A DNA stretch of 15,604 nt from Oscillospiraceae bacterium (lineage in GTDB: Bacteria > Bacillota_A > Clostridia > Oscillospirales > WRJC01): the NCBI GenBank assembly GCA_009785015.1, contig WQXD01000058.1, forward strand, positions 1 to 15,604. Direction: 5' to 3'. Positions 1-7,796 of the stretch are shown one piece after another. The notes beneath the pieces are model-generated. The model saw only the letters and a program-made list of their open reading frames with translations. It was not told the DNA's origin and made no database searches. The first letter of the stretch is position 1, and every line of letters starts with the position of its first letter. Made by a program: the position numbers and the translations under genes.

Positions 1-163
1 ACAACTTTTTCACGAATGCTCTTTCTGCTCTTGTTGCCTATTCTTTTTTGCCTAAAAAACCCGCCATTTCTCTGCCTTATTTCCCTATCTCTGTTTGATT
101 TTTTCCCTCGAACTCACGTTAAAATAAAACTTTTTGTGAACTTTGTAAAAAATGAAATAAACG

Positions 164-192
164 TTGAAATCTTGTGGAATTTCTGTTATAAT
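164..192 (+). promoter_or_regulatory. Sigma-A promoter of the hybrid histidine kinase gene
   Basis: TTGAAA at 164-169 (5 of 6 consensus bases), a 17-base spacer and TATAAT at 187-192. Transcription would begin near 199, leaving a leader of about 30 nt before the kinase ATG at 230. The promoter lies over the upstream TTG that would otherwise open a longer reading frame, so the shorter start is favoured. Confidence 0.8.
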
Positions 193-222
193 CATAAGAA
201 GATCGTTAACTAAGGAGAAAAT

Positions 223-282
223 ATGGAACATGGAAACCAAAATACTCTTTTTGTTTCTTTCCGTTGTGCTTTTCTATATTGA
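223..282 (+). CDS. Possible 19-codon leader ORF overlapping the kinase start
   Basis: The AAGGAG at 212-217 is only 5 nt from an ATG at 223, but that ATG is out of frame with the histidine kinase. It opens a 19-codon frame ending in TGA at 280-282, inside the kinase coding sequence. The kinase ATG at 230 is 12 nt from the same AAGGAG, a long spacing. Ribosomes might therefore start on both, and the short frame could tune kinase expression. The peptide has no recognisable motif. It may equally be an accident of the spacing and not be a gene. Confidence 0.2.
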   Translation: MEHGNQNTLFVSFRCAFLY

Positions 283-2881
283 TACTTTTTTGATATTCAG
301 CATATGGTTTCGCGGAAAGCAAAACGCATATCTGAAAACATTTTTCGCATTGGGGATGACCATCTCCACTTGGGCGCTCTTCAACGGGCTCAGCGTTCTT
401 TTGAGCATAGAAATCTATCAGCGGATTTATCCGTATTATTTTGTACTGGTATGTATCATGCCGCCGTTGTTTCTGCTTTATATCCTGCACTTTATAAAAT
501 CCCGTTTCGCGCATTCGGGCGCGCTCATGATAATTCTGAGCGTGCTTTCGGCGATGGATATTTTGGCATTGCTCACAAACCCGTTGCATCACGAATTTAT
601 CGCAGGTTATAACGGACTGCTTCCAATCGGAGGCATATGGTCCCCGGTTCATTTTATTATCGGCTATGTCCCCATCATTTTCGCGATAGTAATCCTTTTT
701 GTCTATATAATCAAAAATATCAGAACAACGCCCTTATTGTCCGCCGTTGCCGTCGCGGTTGTACTGCCTGTCGTATCCAATGTTTTTTACACCTTTGACG
801 TTTTGAATTTCGGATTGGATATAACGCCGTTTGTATTTTTGCTCATGTTTATCGTCTTTTCACTTTATTCCGCGAGATTGAGGCTTTTTGACAACCGGAG
901 CACCGCCTTTTTGAATCTGTTCAACACGTTTCCCGAATGTTTTTTGATTTTTGACGCAGCAGGCAATTTGACGGAAGCCAACCCCTCTTCCAAAACCGCC
1001 TTTAAGGGTTTGGAATTGGATTTCGATAAAACAGTGGTGGGGGACGTCGTAAACTATTTTGAATCCGTCGCCGTTGAACAAAATCCCGCAAACATAATCA
1101 AACGATTCAATTATTTTTCGGAAGAATTCAGTAACGCGGAAATCACCCTGCTTGTGAATGGGACCCCATTTTATTACGTCGTATCAAAAACCAAAATTCT
1201 TGAGCGTACACAGAATGTGGGCTTTATCATAACTTTGATAGACGTCAGCAACAACCAAAGAATCCAGCAGATGATGGAGGAAATAAAGCAAAACAATGAG
1301 CGGCTTCAGGAGCTGAAAGAATTTGCGGAAGCCGCTTCAAAAGCAAAGAGCGATTTTTTGGCGAATATGAGCCATGAGATACGCACCCCCATGAATGCCA
1401 TAATCGGCATGACCCGCATCGGAAAACTGACCTCCGACAAGGATCGCATGGGTTATTGTTTCGCGAGAATTGAGGACGCGTCGGCGCACCTTCTCGGTAT
1501 AATCAATGACATTCTGGATATGTCCAAGATCGAATCCGGCAAATTCGAGCTTGCGCCGGTGGAATTTAATTTTGAAAAAATGCTCCAGCGGGTCATCAAT
1601 GTGGTCAATTTCCGCGTGGATGAAAAAAAACAGAAGCTGACGGTGTATATAGATAAGACAATTCCGCAGTATATCATCGGCGACGAACAGCGGTTGGTGC
1701 AGATTATAACCAATCTTTTGGGAAACGCGGTCAAATTCACGCCTCCGGAAGGCATCATCAGAGTCAATACATATTTTTTGGGGGAAGAAAACGGCGTTTG
1801 CGGAATAAAAATAGCCGTCAAGGATACGGGAATCGGTATAAGCCCCGAACAGCAAGCCAAATTGTTCAAATCTTTCCAGCAGGCGGAAAGCAGCACGTCG
1901 CGGAAATTTGGCGGAACCGGTCTGGGGCTGGCCATTTCCAAAAGTATCGTGGAAATGATGGGCGGGGAAATAGGCGTCGAATCCGAAGTGGGAAAAGGAT
2001 CGTCGTTTATATTTACCATTCAGGTAAAGCGCGGGGAAAAGAAAAATTATACACATTACGAGCATGGAAACAATTGGGAGAATGTAAATATTTTGGCCGT
2101 GGACGACGACGAATATATACTGAAAGATTTTAAGGGAATCGCGGAAATATTCGGTGCGTCATGCGACGTCGCCGCAAATGCCAATGAAGCGTTGAATCTC
2201 ACCCGGCAGGGAAATGTCTACAATATCTATTTTGTCGATTGGAAAATGCCGGACATAGACGGCATAGAGCTTACAAAAGAATTAAAAAAGACGATACATG
2301 CCCCGCATGAACCCCATGTGGTCATTATTTCATCCGCCGACACCTCCGAAATCGTCGAAGCGGCGAGGGAGGCGGGTGTCGACAGGTTTTTACAAAAACC
2401 CCTATTCCCATCGGCGATAGCGGATATAATCAACGAATATCTCGGTTTGATGGTGCCTCAGCTGAAAGAAACGGAAATGACAAATATTGACGGCATTTTC
2501 AGCGGCCGCCAAATTTTAGTCGCCGAAGATGTGGAAATCAACCGCGAAATCTTATCGGCGCTTTTGGAGCCGACAAATATCAAAATCGATTTTGCCGTAA
2601 ACGGCATCGAAGCCGTTCGGATGTTCGGTGAAGAAATCGGCAAATACGAAATGATTTTCATGGATTTGCAGATGCCCGAAATTGACGGCTATGAGGCCAC
2701 GCGCCGAATCAGAACGCTCAACCTTCCAAACGCCGGAACGGTTCCGATTATAGCCATGACCGCAAACGTTTTTAAGAAAGATATTGAAAGCTGTCTTGAA
2801 GCCGGCATGAACGGCCATATCGGAAAGCCCGTCAATATGGATGTTTTATTGGAAAAATTGACCGAACACCTGCAGAACTGA
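230..2881 (+). CDS. Hybrid sensor histidine kinase: 7TM sensor, PAS, HisKA, HATPase, two receivers
   Basis: This is a membrane-bound two-component sensor of 883 residues. Residues 1 to about 215 form a hydrophobic multi-helix region resembling the 7TM N-terminal domain of histidine kinases, including a TNPLHH motif before a loop. A PAS-like domain follows (about 230-350), then a short coiled linker. The dimerisation domain has the phospho-acceptor His382 in SHEIRTPMN. The ATPase domain has the N box (Asn499), DTGIGI (Asp532) and [10 protein letters not shown]. Two receiver domains follow, with phospho-Asp at about 670 ([10 protein letters not shown]) and 812 ([10 protein letters not shown]), and the conserved Lys is visible in both. 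There is no HPt domain and no DNA-binding output, so phosphate must pass to a partner encoded elsewhere or act through the receivers. The start at 230 was chosen because the promoter covers the upstream TTG at 164. The signal sensed cannot be read from sequence. Confidence 0.93.
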   Translation: METKILFLFLSVVLFYIDTFLIFSIWFRGKQNAYLKTFFALGMTISTWALFNGLSVLLSIEIYQRIYPYYFVLVCIMPPLFLLYILHFIKSRFAHSGALMIILSVLSAMDILALLTNPLHHEFIAGYNGLLPIGGIWSPVHFIIGYVPIIFAIVILFVYIIKNIRTTPLLSAVAVAVVLPVVSNVFYTFDVLNFGLDITPFVFLLMFIVFSLYSARLRLFDNRSTAFLNLFNTFPECFLIFDAAGNLTEANPSSKTAFKGLELDFDKTVVGDVVNYFESVAVEQNPANIIKRFNYFSEEFSNAEITLLVNGTPFYYVVSKTKILERTQNVGFIITLIDVSNNQRIQQMMEEIKQNNERLQELKEFAEAASKAKSDFLANMSHEIRTPMNAIIGMTRIGKLTSDKDRMGYCFARIEDASAHLLGIINDILDMSKIESGKFELAPVEFNFEKMLQRVINVVNFRVDEKKQKLTVYIDKTIPQYIIGDEQRLVQIITNLLGNAVKFTPPEGIIRVNTYFLGEENGVCGIKIAVKDTGIGISPEQQAKLFKSFQQAESSTSRKFGGTGLGLAISKSIVEMMGGEIGVESEVGKGSSFIFTIQVKRGEKKNYTHYEHGNNWENVNILAVDDDEYILKDFKGIAEIFGASCDVAANANEALNLTRQGNVYNIYFVDWKMPDIDGIELTKELKKTIHAPHEPHVVIISSADTSEIVEAAREAGVDRFLQKPLFPSAIADIINEYLGLMVPQLKETEMTNIDGIFSGRQILVAEDVEINREILSALLEPTNIKIDFAVNGIEAVRMFGEEIGKYEMIFMDLQMPEIDGYEATRRIRTLNLPNAGTVPIIAMTANVFKKDIESCLEAGMNGHIGKPVNMDVLLEKLTEHLQN

Positions 2882-2930
2882 ATCATTCGTGTATATGGTC
2901 AAAGCCTCTTTCGAATATATCCTTGATATG

Positions 2931-3359
2931 TCAGACGGTTTCCTCTGCGCTCACGGTGCCTTTTTTGATTAAAATGTTGCCGCCTTTTGTCGTGTCCGAA
3001 GTAACGATTATGCCAAACGCCCCTTTGGCGAGTTCGTAAAATTTGAACCTATCCACAAGTTCGAGCTTTGAGCCGTTGTCCTCTATGAGTTTCGCGTAGT
3101 CGCCGTATTTTTCATTGTCCTTTAAAAAGTCCATTGCATAAGCGGCAGAATCCACATACATGTCTAGCGGGAAAAAGCGCAGGATATCGCCCAGCAAGTC
3201 CACGATGCTGCAGTTTGGGATATATATGCTCGGATTTATGGGTTTCATTGAGTCGTGCGGAAAATTGCCGTCGGAAATTATGATCTCGTCGCCGTGGCCC
3301 GTTTCCATGAGCAGTTTCATCAATTCCGGAGTAAAAGATTTCGGTATGTGTTTCAGCAT
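2931..3359 (-). CDS. fucU: RbsD/FucU-family sugar mutarotase
   Basis: A 142-residue cytoplasmic protein of the RbsD/FucU family, which interconverts anomers of monosaccharides such as L-fucose or ribose before further metabolism. The start GHGDEI with His22, Asp24 and Asp30 matches the family active site, and the end has FYELAKGAFGIIVT followed by GNILIKKG. The overall pattern is closer to FucU than to RbsD. In family members as I know them, a tyrosine precedes the GN pair (YGN). Here it is glycine (Gly126), so activity or specificity may differ. A GAGG ribosome-binding site sits 7 nt before the ATG. The gene lies 95 bp downstream of an ABC exporter gene on the same strand, with no fucose or ribose pathway genes beside it, so its substrate is open. 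It converges on the histidine kinase gene 49 bp away. Confidence 0.85.
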   Translation of the reverse strand: MLKHIPKSFTPELMKLLMETGHGDEIIISDGNFPHDSMKPINPSIYIPNCSIVDLLGDILRFFPLDMYVDSAAYAMDFLKDNEKYGDYAKLIEDNGSKLELVDRFKFYELAKGAFGIIVTSDTTKGGNILIKKGTVSAEETV

Positions 3360-3454
3360 AAAAAAACCTCGCTTCTATTCTGTTATACTTGGGTATATTA
3401 TATATCCGAAATGTTAATTGATTTGATTGTTTGTATGAATTTTTTAATTAAAAT

Positions 3455-5239
3455 TCAGATATACCAGGCAGCCTGCGCGTTGAACATGGAAGCATAAAGG
3501 CCGCCGAGTCCGAGAAGCTGGGCGTGGGTGCCAACCTCGGCGATCTCGCCGTTTCGCATAACCACGATGCGCTCCGCTATCTTCGCAGACCCCATACGGT
3601 GCGTCACTATCACCGCCGTTTTGCCCGAGGCCGCCTCGACGAACTTTTTGTATATCGCGCTCTCCTCTATCGGGTCGATTGCCGCCGTAGGTTCGTCCAA
3701 CACTATTATATCGCTGTCCCGGTAAAATCCCCGCGCTATCGCGATTCTCTGCCATTGCCCGCCCGATAAGTCCACCCCGTCGAACTCGCGCGAAAGCATC
3801 GTGTCCAAGCCATTTGGAAATGTCTGTTTGTCGTTTTTGTCTATGTTGTTTTGCGAGAGTGTTTTTCCGGCATTTTTTTCACTTGAAAAATCCGCTATTT
3901 GCACGTTTTCTTTTAACGTCAGCGCATATTTTTGATATTTTTGGAATACCCCCGACACGCCCTCGAAAAGCGAGCTGTAGTTCGCCTTGCTTGTGTCCGT
4001 TCCCCCGATTTTCACGCTGCCGCCGGTGGGCTTGTACAGCCCGGTCAGCAGCTTGACGAGTGTGGTTTTCCCTGCCCCGTTTTCGCCCACGATCGCGATT
4101 GTTTCGCCCGGTTTTATTGTCAGGTTTATATTTTCAAGCGAGTTTGTTTCGGCGTTCGGGTATCCAAAGCTCGCGTTTTCGATGGTTATGCCCTCTTTTT
4201 TGTTCACTTTCACATTTGTACCCTTGTCCGCCGGTATCTCCAGAAATCTCAAAAAATTGCGGATCGAACCGTAGCGGTCGGCAATCGCCCCTATGCGGTA
4301 ACGTACAACTTCTTCCATTATGCCAAAAAGCATGCCCATCGAATAATAAACCGCCGCGAACGCCCCGACCGATATCTCCCCCTCGAGCAGATATTTCACA
4401 AGCAAAAACATTATCCCCCCATAGCCCAAAAGCGAGAGCGTGTTGAATCCGAAATCGATCAGCGCGCTTTTTTTATCCGCGCTCCAAACCGCGGCGTTGA
4501 GGGCATTTATCGAATTTTCGAGCAGCTTTTTCAGGTATTTGAAAGAGCCGAGATTCTTTGTCTCTTTATAAAAACTTTTGCCGCACGCCGCGTCCTGATA
4601 AGCGTCGAATTCGCGCCTGATGGGAGCGGCCTTGTCCTCGAGCTTGGAGAACACCGATGAGCGAAGTATCTGCGCGGTAAAAACGGGCGCGAACACAAGC
4701 AGCAGGCAAAGTATGAGCGCCGGTTTGAGGGAGGTCAGATAAAATCCCATGAATATAAAAAACGTCACGTAACGGAGCATGATTCCGGTGGTAAACATAA
4801 AAAAATCCACCGCCGGGCCGGAGCCGTTCGCCGCTTTGTTTATATCGTCTAAGCGTTTGGGGTTTTCGTATTGTACGGCATCGATTAAAGCCGATTTTTT
4901 GCTTATTTCCATATTGATATGGCCGAAAACTTTCGCTATCTGCGCTTCCCCGTTAAAATAATTCATAGCGTATAAAATATCGTTTGCCAATCTGAAAAAA
5001 ATGAACAGTATAAAGGCGAGAACCGCTCCGTAAAAGGTTTCTTCTCCGAGGGAAACCTTATACACCGCGTCGAAAAAGATTTGCGTGACCATGATGTTCG
5101 CCGCGATGCAGGCAAATAAGAGCATGGCTAAACTCCGGCTGAAAATCAAGTATGAAACCGGCTTTACTTTAAACCACATCGGATATATTTTTTTTACCAT
5201 GTACCAAAAATTTATCGGGTCTTTTTCTTTTTTATGCAT
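3455..5239 (-). CDS. ABC exporter half-transporter (TMD-NBD fusion), second of a pair
   Basis: A 594-residue half-transporter with an N-terminal membrane domain (about residues 15-310, several hydrophobic helices) fused to an ATPase domain. Visible motifs are Walker A GENGAGKTT (about 384), signature LSGGQWQ (about 489), Walker B IIVLDEPTA with the catalytic Glu, and an H-loop VTHRMGS. All ATPase residues look intact. The start codon lies inside the end of the preceding half-transporter gene (8-bp overlap), with GGGGAG 7 nt upstream, so the two are translationally coupled and probably form a heterodimeric exporter. The last residues, YASMFNAQAAWYI, resemble the tail of the partner. The cargo (peptide, lipid or drug) cannot be inferred: no precursor peptide, peptidase domain or modification enzyme is adjacent. 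Confidence 0.92.
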   Translation of the reverse strand: MHKKEKDPINFWYMVKKIYPMWFKVKPVSYLIFSRSLAMLLFACIAANIMVTQIFFDAVYKVSLGEETFYGAVLAFILFIFFRLANDILYAMNYFNGEAQIAKVFGHINMEISKKSALIDAVQYENPKRLDDINKAANGSGPAVDFFMFTTGIMLRYVTFFIFMGFYLTSLKPALILCLLLVFAPVFTAQILRSSVFSKLEDKAAPIRREFDAYQDAACGKSFYKETKNLGSFKYLKKLLENSINALNAAVWSADKKSALIDFGFNTLSLLGYGGIMFLLVKYLLEGEISVGAFAAVYYSMGMLFGIMEEVVRYRIGAIADRYGSIRNFLRFLEIPADKGTNVKVNKKEGITIENASFGYPNAETNSLENINLTIKPGETIAIVGENGAGKTTLVKLLTGLYKPTGGSVKIGGTDTSKANYSSLFEGVSGVFQKYQKYALTLKENVQIADFSSEKNAGKTLSQNNIDKNDKQTFPNGLDTMLSREFDGVDLSGGQWQRIAIARGFYRDSDIIVLDEPTAAIDPIEESAIYKKFVEAASGKTAVIVTHRMGSAKIAERIVVMRNGEIAEVGTHAQLLGLGGLYASMFNAQAAWYI

Positions 5240-7076
5240 ATATATTCTCCCCGCTCTCTTTATACCATTCGGACTGGCCGGCGAACATTTCGGCGTAAAT
5301 ACCGCCTTTTTTTATCAATTCTCCGAATGTGCCCACTTCCGCCGCTTTGCCTTCGGATATGACTATTATTTCGTCGGCGAGCTTCGTCGAACCCAAGCGG
5401 TGGCTGATAAATATCGTTATGCCCTGTGATTCATTCTTTTGATTCTGGCCGACTATCTCGCCGAACTGCTCGTAGACCCTGCTCTCGGAGACCGGGTCGA
5501 GCGCGGCTGTGGGCTCGTCCAATATTTTCAGCGGAGCGGGATTCACAACAAGCCGCGCGAGGGCGACTTTCTGCCATTCGCCGCCGGATAAATCCACTCC
5601 GTCCTCTTTGACTTTCGTGATTGCCGTTTCGTATTTTTTCGGCAGTTTTTCGACCGTCTCCGCGAGCCCGAGTATGTTTGCGGCGTTTTCCACTTTTTCG
5701 CGGTTTTCCATGTCGTTTGCGCGGCCTATCGCTATATTGCCGTAAAAATCGAGCGGATAACGGCAAAAATCCTGATATACTACTGCCGAAAGCGCCTTTG
5801 TTTCCGCTTGGGTATATTCTCGAAGTTCCCTGCCGTTTACCAAGATTTCGCCCTCGTATTCGCCGTACAGTCCCGTCAGAATTTTTGTGAGGGTCGTTTT
5901 GCCCGCGCCGTTCACGCCGACTATGGCGTAATGTTTGCCCGCTTTGAATTCCGCGCTGAATTCTTTGAGTATGTACGGTTCTGTGCCGGGGTATCTGAAA
6001 CTCACTTTTTTAAATTCGACCGATTTCAGCTCCGGGATATTTGTATCGGGCAGGCACGCGGCGTCTTCGTCTTCTTCGAATTCCAAAAATTTGTTCAGAT
6101 CCTTCAAATATTCAAATTTGTACTTGAAATCGGATATATTCGCCGGTATGCTCCCCTGCATTTGCTGGCTCAGGCCGAATATCGCGTTTACAAGGGCTGC
6201 AAACATACCGATGGGCAGCTTCGGCGCCCCAACCGGAAATATCGCCGAAGGCAGAAGTATCGCGATGACTATCGCGCCGCTGATAAAAACAAGCGTGCCT
6301 GCCGCCGTTTGGCTCGTATATTTCCGCTTGGAAACTTTTTTGCGGGCCAATCTCGCCGTTTCATATTTGTTTTTGTATTCTTGATTCATTTTGTCGGTAT
6401 ATCCGTATATATAGCGCTCTTCCACGGTATCCCTGCTTGTCAAAACGCCGAAAATATATCCGGCTTTTCTGTCGGTTTTGGTCATTTCCTTATCTGTTTC
6501 GTAGCGTTTTTTGCCGAATCTGTAAGATATGACAAATGACGGCACGCAGGTCACGAAAAAAACAATCGAGGCCCACCACAGCTGCATACCGAGAATTATG
6601 ATAAATCCCGAAACCTGCGCGATTATATTCCACGCCAAAAATATCTGGTCGAAAAATCCCTGCAGGCTGCTCTCAAAGCCGCCGGTCGCGCGGCTCATTA
6701 TATCGACGCTCTCCTGATGCTCGTGATATTTGAATTTTACCGCGGCTCTTTTTTCGGCGACTGCGGGAGCCACGGTTTTTCTTATTTTGTTTGCCGCCCG
6801 CGTGTTTACCAACCCTGTAATTACACCGGAGTAATAATTGAACAGCAAAACCGCGACGATAGCGCCCAAGGGAAAATATACGCCGCTCAGTTTATCGCGG
6901 TCGCCGGCCGCCGCCACGGCGGCGTCTATAAATTTCGCGGTTACTATGATATTAAAGGTCGGTATAACCGAGCTGATGATGTTGTTTATAATCTTCAGGG
7001 CAACCGCCCCGGGCACAAGTTTAAAATACAAAACCAGAATATTCCGGTAGTTATATTTTTTCTTTTTGAAAAGCAT
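5232..7076 (-). CDS. ABC exporter half-transporter (TMD-NBD fusion), first of a pair
   Basis: A 614-residue half-transporter with the same layout as its downstream partner: N-terminal membrane domain (about 20-310) and C-terminal ATPase. Walker A is GVNGAGKTT (about 385), the signature is LSGGEWQ (about 495), Walker B ends in KILDEPTAALDP with the catalytic Glu, and the H-loop is ISHRLGSTK. Its tail (YAEMFAGQSEWY) mirrors that of the partner, suggesting an ancient duplication. It is the first gene of the leftward group. A weak purine-rich ribosome-binding site (AAGAGAG) lies about 10 nt before the ATG. The 96 bp to the divergent DUF6273 gene must hold its promoter, but I see no convincing -35/-10 pair on this strand. 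It probably pairs with the downstream gene product as an exporter of unknown cargo. Confidence 0.92.
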   Translation of the reverse strand: MLFKKKKYNYRNILVLYFKLVPGAVALKIINNIISSVIPTFNIIVTAKFIDAAVAAAGDRDKLSGVYFPLGAIVAVLLFNYYSGVITGLVNTRAANKIRKTVAPAVAEKRAAVKFKYHEHQESVDIMSRATGGFESSLQGFFDQIFLAWNIIAQVSGFIIILGMQLWWASIVFFVTCVPSFVISYRFGKKRYETDKEMTKTDRKAGYIFGVLTSRDTVEERYIYGYTDKMNQEYKNKYETARLARKKVSKRKYTSQTAAGTLVFISGAIVIAILLPSAIFPVGAPKLPIGMFAALVNAIFGLSQQMQGSIPANISDFKYKFEYLKDLNKFLEFEEDEDAACLPDTNIPELKSVEFKKVSFRYPGTEPYILKEFSAEFKAGKHYAIVGVNGAGKTTLTKILTGLYGEYEGEILVNGRELREYTQAETKALSAVVYQDFCRYPLDFYGNIAIGRANDMENREKVENAANILGLAETVEKLPKKYETAITKVKEDGVDLSGGEWQKVALARLVVNPAPLKILDEPTAALDPVSESRVYEQFGEIVGQNQKNESQGITIFISHRLGSTKLADEIIVISEGKAAEVGTFGELIKKGGIYAEMFAGQSEWYKESGENIYA

Positions 7077-7123
7077 AAAAATTTTTCTCTCTTATTTTTG
7101 TTAATTTTAATTTAATATTATTC

Positions 7124-7132
7124 TGATATAAT
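7124..7132 (+). promoter_or_regulatory. Extended -10 promoter of the DUF6273 gene
   Basis: TGATATAAT is a perfect extended -10 (TGn plus TATAAT at 7127-7132). No good -35 sits 17 bp upstream, as is common for extended -10 promoters. Transcription would start near 7139, about 34 nt before the ATG. Confidence 0.55.
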
Positions 7133-7172
7133 ACCGCTCAAAGGAAATTATTTTCGATGAGGAGGAAAATTT

Positions 7173-7796
7173 ATGCAATTCACCTATAAAATAGGCAAAA
7201 CGATAAAATTCGGCCTTTATGACTGGCGCGTTTTGGATGTGCAAGAAGATATGGCGCTGATCATAACGGAAAATATCGTCGGGGTGCGCCCGTATGACTC
7301 GGAATTCACCGACGAAGTGTGGGAAAGCTGCACGCTGCGCCAATATTTAAACGGCGAATTTTTGGAAAAATTCGCAGCGGAAGACAGGCAGCGCATCGCC
7401 CAGTCAAAGATCCCCAACCCCAACAATCTGTGGTATGGGACATGGGGCGGCAAAGATACCTGCGACATGATATTTTTGCTTGGCTTGGAGGAAGCTGACA
7501 GATATTTCGGCGGCAGCGGGGATTATGAAAATGAACGGCGAAAAGACTTCGATTTCGACGGCGATAAATTTGACGAAAACGAAAACGGCGGCTATTTTTC
7601 AAATGTCCACGACAAAAACAGACAGGCGGAATACAACGGAAGTCCGTCTTTTTGGTGGCTTCGTTCGCCCGGTATCCTGAACAGTTCGGCCGCGTTTGTC
7701 CTGCCCAACGGCGGAGTCGGCGTTTTCGGTCTCGACCTCTATTGCATTCTCGACGTGATTTGCGGAGTCAGGCCCGCCCTTTGGCTGAAACTGTAG
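7173..7796 (+). CDS. DUF6273 domain protein with a hypervariable-looking C-terminus
   Basis: A 207-residue protein without a signal peptide or membrane helix. Family features are an N-terminal IKFGLYDWRVLDV strand pattern, CTLRQYLNGEF (53-63), IPNPNNLWYGT, LGLEEADRYF, a SNVHDKNR motif, then WWLRSPG (161-167) and GVRPALWL (198-205). I recognise this as the DUF6273 type, whose C-terminal half I believe has a C-type-lectin-like or formylglycine-generating-enzyme-like fold; its function is not known to me. Residues 168-197 look randomised (see the separate entry). Residues 125-138 are an acidic DxDxDGD stretch. AGGAGG lies 7 nt before the ATG, so the start is firm. The gene stands alone, divergent from the ABC genes, and its stop codon directly abuts that of rnj on the other strand. 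Confidence 0.8.
   Translation: MQFTYKIGKTIKFGLYDWRVLDVQEDMALIITENIVGVRPYDSEFTDEVWESCTLRQYLNGEFLEKFAAEDRQRIAQSKIPNPNNLWYGTWGGKDTCDMIFLLGLEEADRYFGGSGDYENERRKDFDFDGDKFDENENGGYFSNVHDKNRQAEYNGSPSFWWLRSPGILNSSAAFVLPNGGVGVFGLDLYCILDVICGVRPALWLKL
7653..7793 (+). other. Candidate variable region (mutagenic-homing type) in the DUF6273 gene
   Basis: Between the fixed WWLRSPG and GVRPALWL segments, the 30 codons at 7674-7763 end in C 17 times and in T 7 times. The encoded residues include no K, E, Q, M or W, exactly those unreachable from NNC/NNT codons. Adenine makes up 12 of 90 bases here, against 34 of 92 just upstream (7561-7652). Fixed residues (the Ala pair at 173-174, Gly and Val at intervals) are interspersed. 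This matches adenine-specific replacement of AAC/AAT template codons by a diversity-generating retroelement. The end 7764-7793 would be the invariant homing-initiation side. No template repeat or reverse transcriptase is present, so this is inference. Confidence 0.45.

Noticed and set aside
16..213. 65-codon frame at the left edge
   Set aside because: It has no ribosome-binding site, a biased hydrophobic composition from T-rich DNA, and overlaps the kinase promoter. I see no gene in 1-163.
3397..3402. TATAAT on the minus strand upstream of the FucU-like gene
   Set aside because: There is no usable -35 at 16-18 bp and no TG extension; the AT-rich gap easily gives such a match. A weak promoter is possible but not supported.
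3436..3457. Perfect AT-only hairpin (8-bp stem) at the end of the second ABC gene
   Set aside because: It has no GC pairs and no following U run on the transcribed strand, so it is unlikely to be a terminator.
3932..4660. 242-codon plus-strand frame inside an ABC exporter gene (also 5808-6539)
   Set aside because: Both are antisense to clear ABC genes and have no protein-like features.
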